Assembly: GCA_025965715.1 (NCBI GenBank)
Contig: JAOPWJ010000116.1
Location: forward strand, 1 to 38,580
DNA: 38,580 nucleotides
Source of the DNA: Blastococcus sp.
GTDB lineage: Bacteria; Actinomycetota; Actinomycetes; Mycobacteriales; Geodermatophilaceae
Direction: 5' to 3'
Shown: positions 1 through 7,826 of the stretch, piece by piece
Position numbering within the stretch: position 1 is the first letter of the stretch
Layout: each line of letters starts with the position of its first letter
Made by a program: the position numbers and the translations under genes
Notes under the pieces: generated by a model
What the model was told of the DNA's origin: nothing
What the model saw: only the letters and a program-made list of their open reading frames with translations
Database searches by the model: none

Positions 1-372
1 CTCGATCTCGCGCACCGGCCGCCCGGCGACGAACGCCAGCGCGTTCTCGCGGATCGTGTGCATGTCGTCGGCGCTCTCGTTGCCGGCGATGCGGAACTTG
101 GCCTGCTGCCAGATGAAGCTGGCCAGATCGCGGGTCGTGAAGTACTTCCGGGCGGCCAGTCCGCGGGCGAACCAGAACAGCGAGGCGCCCATCATCATCG
201 TGTTGTCCACGTCGAAGAACGCGGCCCCGGTCGGGTCGGGGCGGACCGCCGGCGGGCCCGCGACCTCGGCGGCGGCGGCAGACGCAGCCCCCGCCACGTG
301 CGCCCGGGTCTCCTCGTCCGGGAGCCTCGCGGCGCGCTCGGACCGGCGGCCGCGCAGCGGCAGACGCGACAC
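1..372 (-). CDS. HAD-IB family hydrolase, N-terminal part (runs off the left edge)
   Basis: About 124 N-terminal residues are visible; the C-terminus lies outside the window. After a roughly 50-residue Ala/Arg-rich leader comes the phosphatase motif I FFDVDNTMM, with the nucleophile and acid Asp pair near residues 54 and 56. Helical cap sequence follows (SLFWFARGLAARKYF, FIWQQAKFRIAGN). This pattern fits the SerB-like HAD-IB subfamily, which dephosphorylates small phosphate esters; the substrate cannot be read from the sequence. The GTG start is supported by an AGGGAGG ribosome site 5 bases upstream. It lies downstream of the sigma/anti-sigma pair on the same strand with a gap of about 95 bases. 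That gap contains a possible -10 (TAGGGT, 431 to 426 on this strand), so it may have its own promoter. Confidence 0.85.
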   Translation of the reverse strand, partial: MSRLPLRGRRSERAARLPDEETRAHVAGAASAAAAEVAGPPAVRPDPTGAAFFDVDNTMMMGASLFWFARGLAARKYFTTRDLASFIWQQAKFRIAGNESADDMHTIRENALAFVAGRPVREIE

Positions 373-467
373 GGGGACCTCCCTGCTATGGATCCGCCTT
401 CTGGCGGCCGGCACGGACGACATCGACCCTAGCCGGGCCGTTCCGGACCGATGGGCCCGTGGTCGGG

Positions 468-1721
468 TCAGCAGGACCCGATGGTGATCGGCCCCAGGCA
501 GACGTCGACGTGGAGCTCCGCCGACGGCGTCGGCAGGCTTCCAATGCCGGGCAACGGCAGGGAGGGCACCGCCGGGGTCGTGGGCACCTGGACGCCGATC
601 GAGGGCAACGGCAGGGACGGTGTCGGCAGGGACGGTGTCGGCAGCCCGCCACCGCCGGGCACCGCGGGGGCGGGCACGCCGCCGGCACCACCGCCGCCGG
701 GGACACCGTCGGCGGGACCGGTGCCTCCGGAGCCGCTCGAACCCGCGTCGCCGCTCGTCCCGCCGGGGACGCCGGTCGCCACTTCCGCCGGCGGGGTGGC
801 GCCGGTCGTTCCGCCGCGCACGGTCACGGTTCCCCGATCGCCGGCGGCGTCGGCCGGGCAGGTGCCCGGCACGGGGCCCAACGCGTCGGCCCCGTCGGTC
901 GCCGGGCCCGCAGGGCAGTCCATGGCGGTCCGCAGCGCCGCCGTCCGGGCGTCGATCTGCGCCAGCAGTTCCAGGGAGTCGTCGAACGCCGGGCGGGCCA
1001 CCTCGGGGACCTCGGGCTGGAGTGCGGCCAGACCGGCGGACTGGCCCGCGGCCCAGCCGGCGAGCTCCTCCAACGGCGCGGTCTCCCGCCCGTCCACCGA
1101 GCGCTCGGTCAGCCAGCTCGCCCCGTCGGTCGTCTGCGCATCCATCGTGTCGAGCGTCTGCAGCACCAGCTCTGCCTCGGAGTCGGCGGCCAGGACGACC
1201 GGCTCCCCGCCCGCCGGAGCGGCCCCCGCGGCAGGCAGCGCGGAGGGGCCCTCGGACACCAGGTAGTCGAGCTCGCCGAGCCGGGTGCTGGCGAGGCCGA
1301 GCAGGGTCTCGCCGCGGCGCGAGTCGCCGGCCAGGGCGAGCTGCGTCTGCTCGGTGCCCCGCTTGAGGCCGTAGAGAACGTCGCCCGGGCGGGCGTCGGT
1401 CGACAACGCCACCAGCGTGGACAGCGCGGTCACGGTGAGCGCCGCGCCGGCGAGCCCCGCGGTCAGGCGCGTCCGCCATGGGGCCGGGACGGCGTCGGTC
1501 GAGCGGGCGGCCAGCAGGCGCCGGAGGGGCGACACGGGCTCGGGGTGAGGCGACCGGACGGCGGCCATGGCGACGAGCCGCGCGCGGGTGGCGGCCCGGA
1601 AGGCGGGATCCGGCTCGCCATCGAGCTGCGGCGCCAAGCTGTGCAGCTGCGCCCGCACCAGGGCGTCGCGCTGGCCGGCCGTGCTGCGGTCGTTCACCGC
1701 AGAGCCGCTGCGCACGATCAC
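468..1721 (-). CDS. rsbN: DUF5667 membrane anti-sigma factor, RsbN-like
   Basis: Predicted single-pass membrane protein of about 417 residues. The cytoplasmic N-terminus (about 1-85) would bind the sigma factor. A hydrophobic segment lies near 86-107 (LTAGLAGAALTVTALSTLV), followed by the DUF5667 signature PGDVLYGLKRGTEQ near 112-125. The extracytoplasmic half is helical, then becomes a Gly/Pro-rich tail with LPTPS repeats and ends in a two-Cys segment. RsbN of Streptomyces, the antagonist of BldN, is the best known DUF5667 protein and is encoded just downstream of bldN, as here. I chose the GTG with a GGAGG 6 bases ahead. A GTG 24 bases further in (VNDRST) or one at 1823 are alternatives. 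The specific pairing with the upstream sigma factor is inferred from family and position. Confidence 0.75.
   Translation of the reverse strand: MIVRSGSAVNDRSTAGQRDALVRAQLHSLAPQLDGEPDPAFRAATRARLVAMAAVRSPHPEPVSPLRRLLAARSTDAVPAPWRTRLTAGLAGAALTVTALSTLVALSTDARPGDVLYGLKRGTEQTQLALAGDSRRGETLLGLASTRLGELDYLVSEGPSALPAAGAAPAGGEPVVLAADSEAELVLQTLDTMDAQTTDGASWLTERSVDGRETAPLEELAGWAAGQSAGLAALQPEVPEVARPAFDDSLELLAQIDARTAALRTAMDCPAGPATDGADALGPVPGTCPADAAGDRGTVTVRGGTTGATPPAEVATGVPGGTSGDAGSSGSGGTGPADGVPGGGGAGGVPAPAVPGGGGLPTPSLPTPSLPLPSIGVQVPTTPAVPSLPLPGIGSLPTPSAELHVDVCLGPITIGSC
610..639. repeat. 15-base perfect tandem duplication in the anti-sigma factor tail
   Basis: GGCAGGGACGGTGTC occurs twice head to tail. On the minus strand it encodes part of the LPTPS-LPTPS tail repeat, so each copy adds five residues in frame. 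This looks like a recent slippage duplication in a low-complexity surface tail. Confidence 0.8.
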
Positions 1722-1836
1722 CTGAAGCCTCCGGACGTCGTTCCTACGAGGGGATCCGCCGTGGGCACACCCCGGTGCGAACGGTTCAACGACGACGCCT
1801 GCCCCGGGGTTACGGCCATCCACGACGGCGTCCGGC

Positions 1837-2595
1837 TCATCGCAGCCCCTCGGGGAGGAGTCCCGCCAGCCGGCGCACGGCGCGGTGCTGCAGCGCCTTG
1901 ATGGCGCCCTCCTTCTTCCCCATGATCTCGGCAGTCTCGGACACCGACATGCCCTGCAGGAAGCGCAGCGCGATGCACTCCTGCTGCTCGCTGCCCAGCT
2001 GCTTCACGCAGGCCAGCAGCTGCTCGTTGGTCAGCTTCTGCACGACCGCGTCCTCGGGGCCGTCGGTGGCGCGGTCGGCGTCGCGCATGTCGGCCGTGGC
2101 GACCTCCAGGCGGTAACGGCTGCTCTTCACCTGGTCCCGGATGATGTTGCGCGCGATCGTGACCAGCCAGGCGCCCACGTCCCGGCCCTGGAAGGACAGC
2201 GAGTCGATCCGGCGCAGGGCGCGGACGAAGGTCTCGCTCGTGACGTCCTCGGCGGTCGCCCGGTCACCGACCCGGTGGTAGGCGTAGCGGTGCACCAGCG
2301 TCACGTAGTGGTCGTAGAGCTCCCCGAAGGCTTCCGCGTCGCCCTCCTGTGCGCGCCGGACCATGTCCCAGACATCGGCGGCCGGGGCGTCGGGGAGGGA
2401 ACTGGCAGCCCCGGTCGGATCCTCGGCCGGATCCTCGTCGAGCCCGGCGGCCAGCTCGACCGGGACCTCGTCCACCGCGTCGACCGGCAGCCCGTCAGGG
2501 CCGTCCTCCGTGCTGGTACGGGGCCGGGGGGTCGGCCGAGCACGCGCCGGGGACGGTTCGGCAGCCGCCGGCCCGGCGTCCAGGGGTTGCGGCAT
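1837..2595 (-). CDS. bldN: ECF RNA polymerase sigma factor, BldN-like
   Basis: 252 residues. Region sigma-2 begins near residue 77 (WDMVRRAQEGDAEAFGELY) and includes the -10 recognition helix TAEDVTSETFVRALRRI. Region sigma-4 near 190-250 contains QQECIALRFLQGMSVSETA and GAIKALQHRAVRRL. The sequence style (GRDVGAWLVTIARN, KSSRYRLEV, ALRFLQGMSV) matches BldN, the ECF factor for aerial development in Streptomyces. It has a Pro/Asp-rich N-terminal extension of about 75 residues before sigma-2, resembling the BldN pro-sequence that is removed in Streptomyces. The ATG has GGAGG 12 bases ahead, a rather long spacing. The anti-sigma gene follows on the same strand. BldN assignment is from remembered family features; generic ECF function is near certain. 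Confidence 0.85.
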   Translation of the reverse strand: MPQPLDAGPAAAEPSPARARPTPRPRTSTEDGPDGLPVDAVDEVPVELAAGLDEDPAEDPTGAASSLPDAPAADVWDMVRRAQEGDAEAFGELYDHYVTLVHRYAYHRVGDRATAEDVTSETFVRALRRIDSLSFQGRDVGAWLVTIARNIIRDQVKSSRYRLEVATADMRDADRATDGPEDAVVQKLTNEQLLACVKQLGSEQQECIALRFLQGMSVSETAEIMGKKEGAIKALQHRAVRRLAGLLPEGLR

Positions 2596-2798
2596 GCGGG
2601 CGATCGACCTCCTCGTCGGACCGCCGTCCTGGACCGTGTCGTTCCCGGCGCGCAGGAGACCTCTGCCGGCGCGCGTGCTGCGGGTGGGGCCCCATGGTGA
2701 CAACATCGCCCCAGCTCGTCCACGCCAGCTGCCCAGATGCCCCATCCGATACACCGGACGGGGCGGTGCGGAGCAGCACCGACGACAGGAGAGGTCCA
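2596..2798. promoter_or_regulatory. Divergent intergenic region between the sigma factor and acyl-CoA synthetase genes
   Basis: 203 bases with no ORF of its own. It must hold outward-facing promoters for both genes, but I could not fix convincing -35/-10 pairs. A single GTGAC half-site occurs near 2697-2701; BldD operators need an inverted pair, and I do not see the second half. Confidence 0.4.
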
Positions 2799-4346
2799 GT
2801 GTCCGAGGCAGCGACGTCGCTGGCTGCACTCGTGCGCTCGGCTGCCGGCCGGCGCCGGGACGCGCCGGCCGTGATCGCCGGCGACCAACGGCTGACCTGG
2901 GCGGAACTGGATGCCGCGGTGGACCGCGTCGCTGCCGGCTACGCCGCCCGCGACCTCGCCCCCGGGAGCCGCGTCGCCGTGCAGCTGCCCAACGGGCTGG
3001 CGTGGCTCCTGGCCTCGCTGGGGGCGCTCCGGGCGGGGCTCGTCGTGGTCCCGGTGAACACCGCCTACACAGATCCCGAGCTCGAGTACGTCCTCCGCGA
3101 CTCCGGCGCCCACCTGCTCGTGGCCGCCGGCGAGCGGGCCGATGTGGGCGGGGTGCCCGTGTGCGCCGGCCCGCCGGAGGGCGACGGCCCGCCACCCGAG
3201 GTGCCCGACGACCCGGACGCGCTCGCCTTCCTGGCCTACACCAGCGGCACCACCGGGCGGCCGCGCGGCGCCATGCTGACGGCCGGGGCGCTGCGGGCCA
3301 ACCAGGAACAGTGCCTGGCGATGACGCCCCCGCCGGTCCGCGAGGACGACCGGGTACTCCTCGTCCTTCCCCTCTTCCACGTGTACGGCCTCAACGCCGG
3401 GTTCGGCCTGGTCGCAGCGACCGGCGCGTGTGCGGTGCTGCAGGAGACCTTCGACCCCCGCGGCTCGCTGGCCCTGATGGCCGAGGAGGGCGTCACCGCC
3501 GTCCCCGGCGCCCCGCCGATGTACCAGGCGTGGCTGGCCGTCGCGGATGCGCTCGGCAGCGACGCCGAGCTGCGGCGCGGCTTCGCCGCGGTGCGGATCG
3601 CCTCGTCCGGCGCCGCTCCGATGCCGGAGGACGTCTTCACCGCCATGCGGGAGCGTGCCGCGGTCACCGTCTGGGAGGGCTACGGCCTGACCGAGGCCTC
3701 ACCGGTCGTCGCCAGCACGCTGGCCACCGGGCGGGCCAAGCCGAACTGCATCGGCGGTCCGGTGCCCGGGGTGGAGCTGGTGCTCCGGGACACGGCCGAC
3801 TCCCAGGTCGGCGAGGGCCACGGGGACGGCGGCCACGGGGACGGCGACATGGAGGAGGGGCCCGGGGAGATCTGGGTCCGCGGGCCGAATCTGTTCGCCG
3901 GTTACTGGCCCGACGGCGCCGACGGGCCGGACGCGGCGGGCTGGCTGGGCACCGGCGACCTCGGCTACCGCGACGCCGACGGCGACGTCCACCTCGTCGA
4001 CCGTCGCAGCGACCTGATCCTGGTGAGCGGGTTCAACGTGTACCCGGCCGAGGTCGAACGGGTGCTCGACGCCCACCCGGCGGTCGCGGAGAGCGCCGTC
4101 ATCGGGGTGCCCGACGGCCACACCGGCGCTGCCGTCCGCGCCGTCGTGGTCCTGGCGGAGGGGGAGAAGGTGACGTTCGAGGAACTGCAGTCCTATGCGG
4201 CGGAATCGCTGGCCCGTTACAAGGTGCCGACGTCGGTGAACTTCCTCGTGTCCCTGCCGCACTCCCTGACCGGCAAGGTGAGCCGGGCCCGCCTGCGCGA
4301 GCTGGGCCTCACCGGCGGTGACGTGGAGGGCGGGACGGATGGGTGA
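2799..4346 (+). CDS. AMP-binding acyl-CoA synthetase (fatty acid-CoA ligase type)
   Basis: 515 residues, a full-length ANL-superfamily adenylate-forming enzyme. It has the P-loop-like core motif YTSGTTGRPRG at about 147-157, the aromatic/Thr-Glu motif GYGLTEASPV, the hinge GDLGYRDADGD with RRSDLILVSGFNVYPAEVE, and the C-terminal catalytic Lys in LTGKVSRARLR (K493). It should activate a carboxylate, most likely a fatty acid, to an acyl-AMP and then an acyl-CoA; the chain length is not readable. The GTG start follows AGGAGAGG, and translation of the frame further upstream loses family similarity. An insertion of GHGDG repeats near residue 340-355 comes from a 15-base duplication. It overlaps the next gene by 8 bases, so the two are probably translated together. 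Confidence 0.9.
   Translation: MSEAATSLAALVRSAAGRRRDAPAVIAGDQRLTWAELDAAVDRVAAGYAARDLAPGSRVAVQLPNGLAWLLASLGALRAGLVVVPVNTAYTDPELEYVLRDSGAHLLVAAGERADVGGVPVCAGPPEGDGPPPEVPDDPDALAFLAYTSGTTGRPRGAMLTAGALRANQEQCLAMTPPPVREDDRVLLVLPLFHVYGLNAGFGLVAATGACAVLQETFDPRGSLALMAEEGVTAVPGAPPMYQAWLAVADALGSDAELRRGFAAVRIASSGAAPMPEDVFTAMRERAAVTVWEGYGLTEASPVVASTLATGRAKPNCIGGPVPGVELVLRDTADSQVGEGHGDGGHGDGDMEEGPGEIWVRGPNLFAGYWPDGADGPDAAGWLGTGDLGYRDADGDVHLVDRRSDLILVSGFNVYPAEVERVLDAHPAVAESAVIGVPDGHTGAAVRAVVVLAEGEKVTFEELQSYAAESLARYKVPTSVNFLVSLPHSLTGKVSRARLRELGLTGGDVEGGTDG
3816..3845. repeat. 15-base perfect tandem duplication inside the acyl-CoA synthetase gene
   Basis: GGCCACGGGGACGGC is repeated twice without a gap, encoding GHGDG-GHGDG in a surface loop between the core motifs. 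It keeps the reading frame. Confidence 0.85.
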
Positions 4347-4587
4347 CGATCCCCGGTTGGTGCTGCTGAGGCGCGCCGACTGCCATCTGTGCGTGGTGGC
4401 CGGGGAGACGCTCCAGCGGATCGCCGGCGAGGCGGGCCTGGTGGCCGAGGAACGGGACGTCGACGCCGACCCCGCGCTCCAGGCCGAGTACGGCGACCGT
4501 GTGCCGGTCGTGTTGCTGGACGGCCAGGAGCACTCCTACTTCACCGTGGACGTGGAGCGGCTCCGCCGCGACCTGCTCCTCGGCTGA
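4339..4587 (+). CDS. Glutaredoxin family protein
   Basis: 82 residues, small thioredoxin-fold protein. It begins LVLLRRADCHLCVVAGETL, with a CxxC redox pair (CHLC) near residues 13-16 after the first strand. The cis-Pro strand follows (RVPVVLLDGQEH), then a closing helix ending RRDLLLG. This fits the short glutaredoxin-like (DUF836) proteins of actinobacteria; the redox partner is unknown. The ATG with GGAGGG upstream overlaps the end of the acyl-CoA synthetase gene; a GTG 21 bases earlier is possible but poorly placed. A strong hairpin follows the stop, so it is the last gene of its transcript and separate from rex. Confidence 0.85.
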   Translation: MGDDPRLVLLRRADCHLCVVAGETLQRIAGEAGLVAEERDVDADPALQAEYGDRVPVVLLDGQEHSYFTVDVERLRRDLLLG

Positions 4588-4593
4588 GCCCCC

Positions 4594-4638
4594 GACGCCC
4601 CTCCTCCGGGCTGTTTCGGGGCCCGAGGGGGTGGCGTC
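4594..4638 (+). terminator. Strong hairpin after the glutaredoxin gene
   Basis: GACGCC pairs with GGCGTC at the base, and CGGGC pairs with GCCCG near the tip around a short loop; the middle is mostly paired with a few mismatches. There is no T run, which is common for high-GC actinobacterial terminators. It separates the acyl-CoA synthetase unit from the rex-hem promoter. Confidence 0.5.
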
Positions 4639-4693
4639 GGCCACAACGCCACCCGTCCGGGCCGGTCAGCACGCTGTCGCGCGTTCCGCGACT

Positions 4694-4711
4694 TTGTTCC
4701 TGCGTTCACAA
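4694..4711. promoter_or_regulatory. Rex operator (imperfect) upstream of rex-hem
   Basis: TTGTTCCTGCGTTCACAA has the 18-base layout of the actinobacterial Rex operator TTGTGAA-N4-TTCACAA. The right half is perfect and the left half keeps TTGT (11 of 14 fixed positions). It overlaps the putative -35 and spacer of the promoter for rex, as expected for autorepression relieved by high NADH/NAD+. Rex autoregulation of rex-hemACD is established in Streptomyces; here it is inferred. Confidence 0.65.
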
Positions 4712-4722
4712 GCGGTTACCGT
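4694..4722 (+). promoter_or_regulatory. Putative rex-hem promoter
   Basis: TTGTTC (-35-like) and TACCGT (-10, TANNNT) are separated by 17 bases, giving a start near 4729. The leader to the chosen GTG of rex is then about 86 bases. The overlap with the Rex-type palindrome supports this being a real promoter. Confidence 0.45.
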
Positions 4723-4814
4723 GGCCGACGCGGGCGCCTCGCGCCCGCATTCCGATGTCGCAACCCGCCCCCGGCGCCCGCCGGGCGGACGAGGGCGACC
4801 GCTGTGGAGAGCCC

Positions 4815-5477
4815 GTGATCCAGCCGCGGCCCCGGACCATCCCGGAGGCCACCGTCGCCCGCCTGGCCGTGTACCTGCGGGCACTGAGCACCTTCTCCGA
4901 GGGTGGTCGGAGCACCGTCTCCTCCGGCGACCTCGCCGAGGCCGCCGGCGTCAACCCCGCCGGGCTGCGCAAGGACCTCTCCCACCTCGGTCCGTGTGGT
5001 GTCCGGGGCGTCGGCTACGAGGTGCGGACGCTGCGCGACCGCATCGCGCGTGTGCTGGGCGTCGAGCGGTCCCGGGCCTGCGTCCTCGTCGGGATCGGCA
5101 ACCTCGGGTCCGCGCTGGCCGACTACGCCGGCTTCGGGTCCCGCGGCTTCGAGTTCGTGGGGCTCTTCGACGCGGCGCCCGCCCGCATCGGGCAGCGCAT
5201 CGGTGGGCAGACGGTGCGGCCGCTGGATCAGCTCGCCGACGTGGTCGCCGCCACCCAGGCCTCCATCGGCGTCATCACGACACCGGCCGACGTCGCCCAG
5301 TCCGTCTGTGACCGGCTCGCCGCGGCCGGGGTGAGGAGCGTCTTGAACTTCGCGCCGGTCCCGCTCGTGGCGCCCGAGGGCGTCGACGTCCGCAAGGTCG
5401 ACCTGTCCGTCGAGCTGCAGGTCCTCGCCTTCCTCGGCCAGCAGCGGCTGGTCTCGGCGCTCGGTGAGCCGGCATGA
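4815..5477 (+). CDS. rex: Redox-sensing transcriptional repressor Rex
   Basis: 220 residues. The N-terminal winged helix starts at IPEATVARLAVYLRAL and contains VSSGDLAEAAGVNPAGLRKD, the DNA-reading helix region. The Rossmann domain has the NADH-binding VGIGNLGSALADY and the conserved VGLFDAAPARIG, then VLNFAPVPL and VDLSVELQVLAF for domain-swapped dimerisation. Rex binds operators when NADH is low and releases them when NADH/NAD+ rises, controlling respiratory genes. The GTG start gives the usual family N-terminus and has GTGGAGA ahead; an in-frame ATG at 4755 would add 20 residues of unlikely sequence. It overlaps hemA by ATGA, so repressor and heme genes are co-translated. Confidence 0.95.
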   Translation: MIQPRPRTIPEATVARLAVYLRALSTFSEGGRSTVSSGDLAEAAGVNPAGLRKDLSHLGPCGVRGVGYEVRTLRDRIARVLGVERSRACVLVGIGNLGSALADYAGFGSRGFEFVGLFDAAPARIGQRIGGQTVRPLDQLADVVAATQASIGVITTPADVAQSVCDRLAAAGVRSVLNFAPVPLVAPEGVDVRKVDLSVELQVLAFLGQQRLVSALGEPA

Positions 5478-6823
5478 GCCTGCTGGCGGTGGGCGTGAGC
5501 CACCAGAGCGCACCCGTGGCCCTGCTGGAGCAGTTCGCGATGGGCGCCGACGACCGGGTCAAGGCGCTGCACGAGCTGGTCGGGAGCGACCACGTCAGCG
5601 AGGCCCTCGTGCTCGCCACGTGCAACCGGATCGAGGTCTTCGCCGAGGTCGAGAAGTTCCACGGCGGCGTGGCCGACGTGAGCCGGGTACTCGCGCGGCA
5701 GGCCGGCGCCACGGTCGAGGAGCTCTCCCCGTACGTCACCGTCCACTACGAGGACCAGGCGGTCGCCCACCTGTTCTCCGTGGCCGCCGGGCTGGACTCG
5801 ATGGTCGTCGGCGAGACCCAGGTGCTCGGCCAGCTGCGCGCCGCGTACGCGCTCACCCGCGCCGAGGGCACCGTGGGGCGGGCGCTGCACCCGGTCGCCC
5901 AGCGGGCGCTGCGCGTGGGCAAGCGGGTGCATGCCGAGACCGGCATCGACCGGGCTGGGGCGTCCCTGGTGTCGGTCGCCCTCGCCCGCGCCGAGGAGCG
6001 CATCGGCAGTCTGGTCGGCCGCCGCGTGCTGGTCGTGGGTGCCGGGTCGATGGGCGCCCTGGCCGCGACCACGCTCGCCCGGCGCGGGGCCGACGTCGTG
6101 GTCAGCAGCCGTACCGAGGCCTCGGCCGCCCGGCTCGCGACGAGCATCGGCGGCCGCGCCGCCCCGCTCGCGCAGCTGCCGGCAGAGCTGGCCGCCGCGG
6201 ACGTGCTGGTCACCTGCACCGGCGCCAGCGGGCTGGTCGTGGGCACGGACGTCGTCGCCGGCGCCATGGCCGCCCGGCCAGCCCGGCCGTTGGCCGTGGT
6301 CGACCTCGCGCTGCCCCGGGACGTCGACCCCGGCGTGGCCGCCCTGCCGGGCGTGCACGTCGTTGACCTGGCTCTGCTGCAGGGCGAGCGCGCCTCGACG
6401 CCCGGCCGGCCGACGGACGGTCCGGTGGCGGCCGACGACATCACCGCGGCACACGCCATCGTCGAGGCCGAGACCGCACTTCTGCGGGCGGAGCGGCAGG
6501 CCGCCGAGGTGGCCCCCACCGTGTCCGCGTTGCGCAGCCAGGCCGCCGGTGTGGTCGACGCCGAGCTGCTGCGGCTGTCCACCCGGCTGCCCGACCTCGA
6601 CGGGCGCGCCCGCGCCGAGATCGCCCGCACCGTGCACCGCGTCGTGGACAAGCTGCTGCACGAGCCCACCGTGCGGGTGAAGGAACTCGCCGCGGCACCC
6701 GGCGGCACCGACTACGCCGGGGCGCTGCGCGCGCTCTTCGGCCTGGGCATCGACGCCGAGGTGGACGAGCTGGCCGAGGCCGTCACCGTCGATCCGGCGC
6801 TCCGGGCAGGGGAGGCATCGTGA
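5474..6823 (+). CDS. hemA: Glutamyl-tRNA reductase
   Basis: 449 residues. It reduces glutamyl-tRNA(Glu) to glutamate-1-semialdehyde with NADPH, the first committed step of the C5 heme pathway. The catalytic Cys50 lies in ATCNRIEV, the substrate domain continues with [15 protein letters not shown], and the NADPH domain carries [14 protein letters not shown]. The C-terminal helical dimerisation domain ends the protein. Its length matches the family. It overlaps rex by 4 bases upstream and hemC by 4 bases downstream, so a Rex-controlled promoter would set its level. Confidence 0.96.
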   Translation: MSLLAVGVSHQSAPVALLEQFAMGADDRVKALHELVGSDHVSEALVLATCNRIEVFAEVEKFHGGVADVSRVLARQAGATVEELSPYVTVHYEDQAVAHLFSVAAGLDSMVVGETQVLGQLRAAYALTRAEGTVGRALHPVAQRALRVGKRVHAETGIDRAGASLVSVALARAEERIGSLVGRRVLVVGAGSMGALAATTLARRGADVVVSSRTEASAARLATSIGGRAAPLAQLPAELAAADVLVTCTGASGLVVGTDVVAGAMAARPARPLAVVDLALPRDVDPGVAALPGVHVVDLALLQGERASTPGRPTDGPVAADDITAAHAIVEAETALLRAERQAAEVAPTVSALRSQAAGVVDAELLRLSTRLPDLDGRARAEIARTVHRVVDKLLHEPTVRVKELAAAPGGTDYAGALRALFGLGIDAEVDELAEAVTVDPALRAGEAS

Positions 6824-7773
6824 CCATCGGCACCCTCACCGTCACGCTTCGCCTCGGCACCCGAGGCAGCGCCCTGGCGCGCACCCAGTCGCAGGCGGTC
6901 GCCGATGCGATCACCGCGGCCACGGGTGCCGCGGTGGAGCTCGTGCACATCGAGACCGAAGGCGATCGTTCCGCGGCCGCGATCGCCCAGCTCGGGGGCA
7001 CCGGCGTCTTCGTCACGGCGATCCGCCGCGCGCTCGTCGAGGGCAGCATCGACCTGGCGGTGCACAGCTACAAGGACCTGCCGACCGCGTCGGAGCCGGG
7101 CCTCATCCTCGCCGCCGTTCCCGGCCGCGAGGACCCGCGGGACGCGCTGGTCGCCCGGGACGGGCTCACCCTCGGCCAGCTGCCCCCCGGGTCGCGCGTC
7201 GGCACGGGCGCGCCCCGGCGGATGGCGCAGCTGCGTGCGCTCGGCCTGGGTCTGGAGGTGGTCCCGATCCGGGGCAACGTCGACACCCGGCTGGCACGGG
7301 TGGCCGGCGGCGGGGGGAGCGGCGACCTCGACGCCGTCGTCCTCGCCCGGGCGGGGCTGGCCCGGCTGGGCCGGCTCGACATGATCACCGAGACCCTCGA
7401 TCCGCTGCAGGTGCTCCCCGCCCCCGCTCAGGGCGCGCTCGCCGTGGAGTGCCGGACCAGCGACGCCCGCACCCGCGAGCTCGTCGGCCGCCTCGAGGAC
7501 CAGACCGCCCGCGCCTGCGTGATCGCCGAGCGCAGCACCCTGGCCGCCCTCGAGGCGGGCTGCAGCGCGCCGGTGGCGGCCTACGCCGAGCTCGCCGAGG
7601 GAGAGGACGGCCCCGAGTTGTTCCTCCGCGCCTCGGTGACCGCGCTCGACGGCAGCGACGCCGTCCGGGGCTCGCTGTCCGGCCGGCCATCAGCCGCCGC
7701 CGAGCTCGGCCGGTCCCTCGCAGCCGAGCTGCTCGACCGCGGCGCGGCCGCCCTCATGGCGGTACCCCAATGA
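6820..7773 (+). CDS. hemC: Porphobilinogen deaminase (hydroxymethylbilane synthase)
   Basis: 317 residues. It joins four porphobilinogens into hydroxymethylbilane. Visible marks are [12 protein letters not shown] at the N-terminus, the catalytic Asp86 in HSYKDLPT, the Arg-containing [12 protein letters not shown] and IRGNVDTRL, and Cys248 in [12 protein letters not shown], which carries the dipyrromethane cofactor. The GTG start overlaps hemA (GTGA). A 53-base gap follows before the hemD fusion gene, the only real gap in the first part of the operon. Confidence 0.96.
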   Translation: MTIGTLTVTLRLGTRGSALARTQSQAVADAITAATGAAVELVHIETEGDRSAAAIAQLGGTGVFVTAIRRALVEGSIDLAVHSYKDLPTASEPGLILAAVPGREDPRDALVARDGLTLGQLPPGSRVGTGAPRRMAQLRALGLGLEVVPIRGNVDTRLARVAGGGGSGDLDAVVLARAGLARLGRLDMITETLDPLQVLPAPAQGALAVECRTSDARTRELVGRLEDQTARACVIAERSTLAALEAGCSAPVAAYAELAEGEDGPELFLRASVTALDGSDAVRGSLSGRPSAAAELGRSLAAELLDRGAAALMAVPQ

Positions 7774-7826
7774 CCCCTGTAACCCCCCGCACGCGCCCGA
7801 TCTCGGGCCAGAATCAGGAGCACGCG

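Noticed and set aside
56-487. Long plus-strand ORFs opposite the HAD and anti-sigma genes
   Set aside because: They are antisense shadows produced by the GC-rich codon pattern; the minus-strand frames carry the recognisable domains and high third-position GC.
2690-2705. BldD-type operator before the BldN-like gene
   Set aside because: Only a single GTGAC half-site is present; the inverted partner needed for BldD binding is not seen.
1837-3195. A 452-residue version of the sigma factor
   Set aside because: The extra N-terminal part runs into the divergent acyl-CoA synthetase gene and is Arg/Pro-rich antisense translation; the ATG at 2595 gives a sensible protein.
4755-4815. Upstream ATG start for Rex
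   Set aside because: It would add 20 residues not typical of the family and has no ribosome site; the GTG at 4815 gives the usual Rex N-terminus.
7774-7826. Possible regulatory RNA in the hemC-hemD gap
   Set aside because: 53 bases with only a ribosome site near the end; no riboswitch-like or strong hairpin structure was seen.
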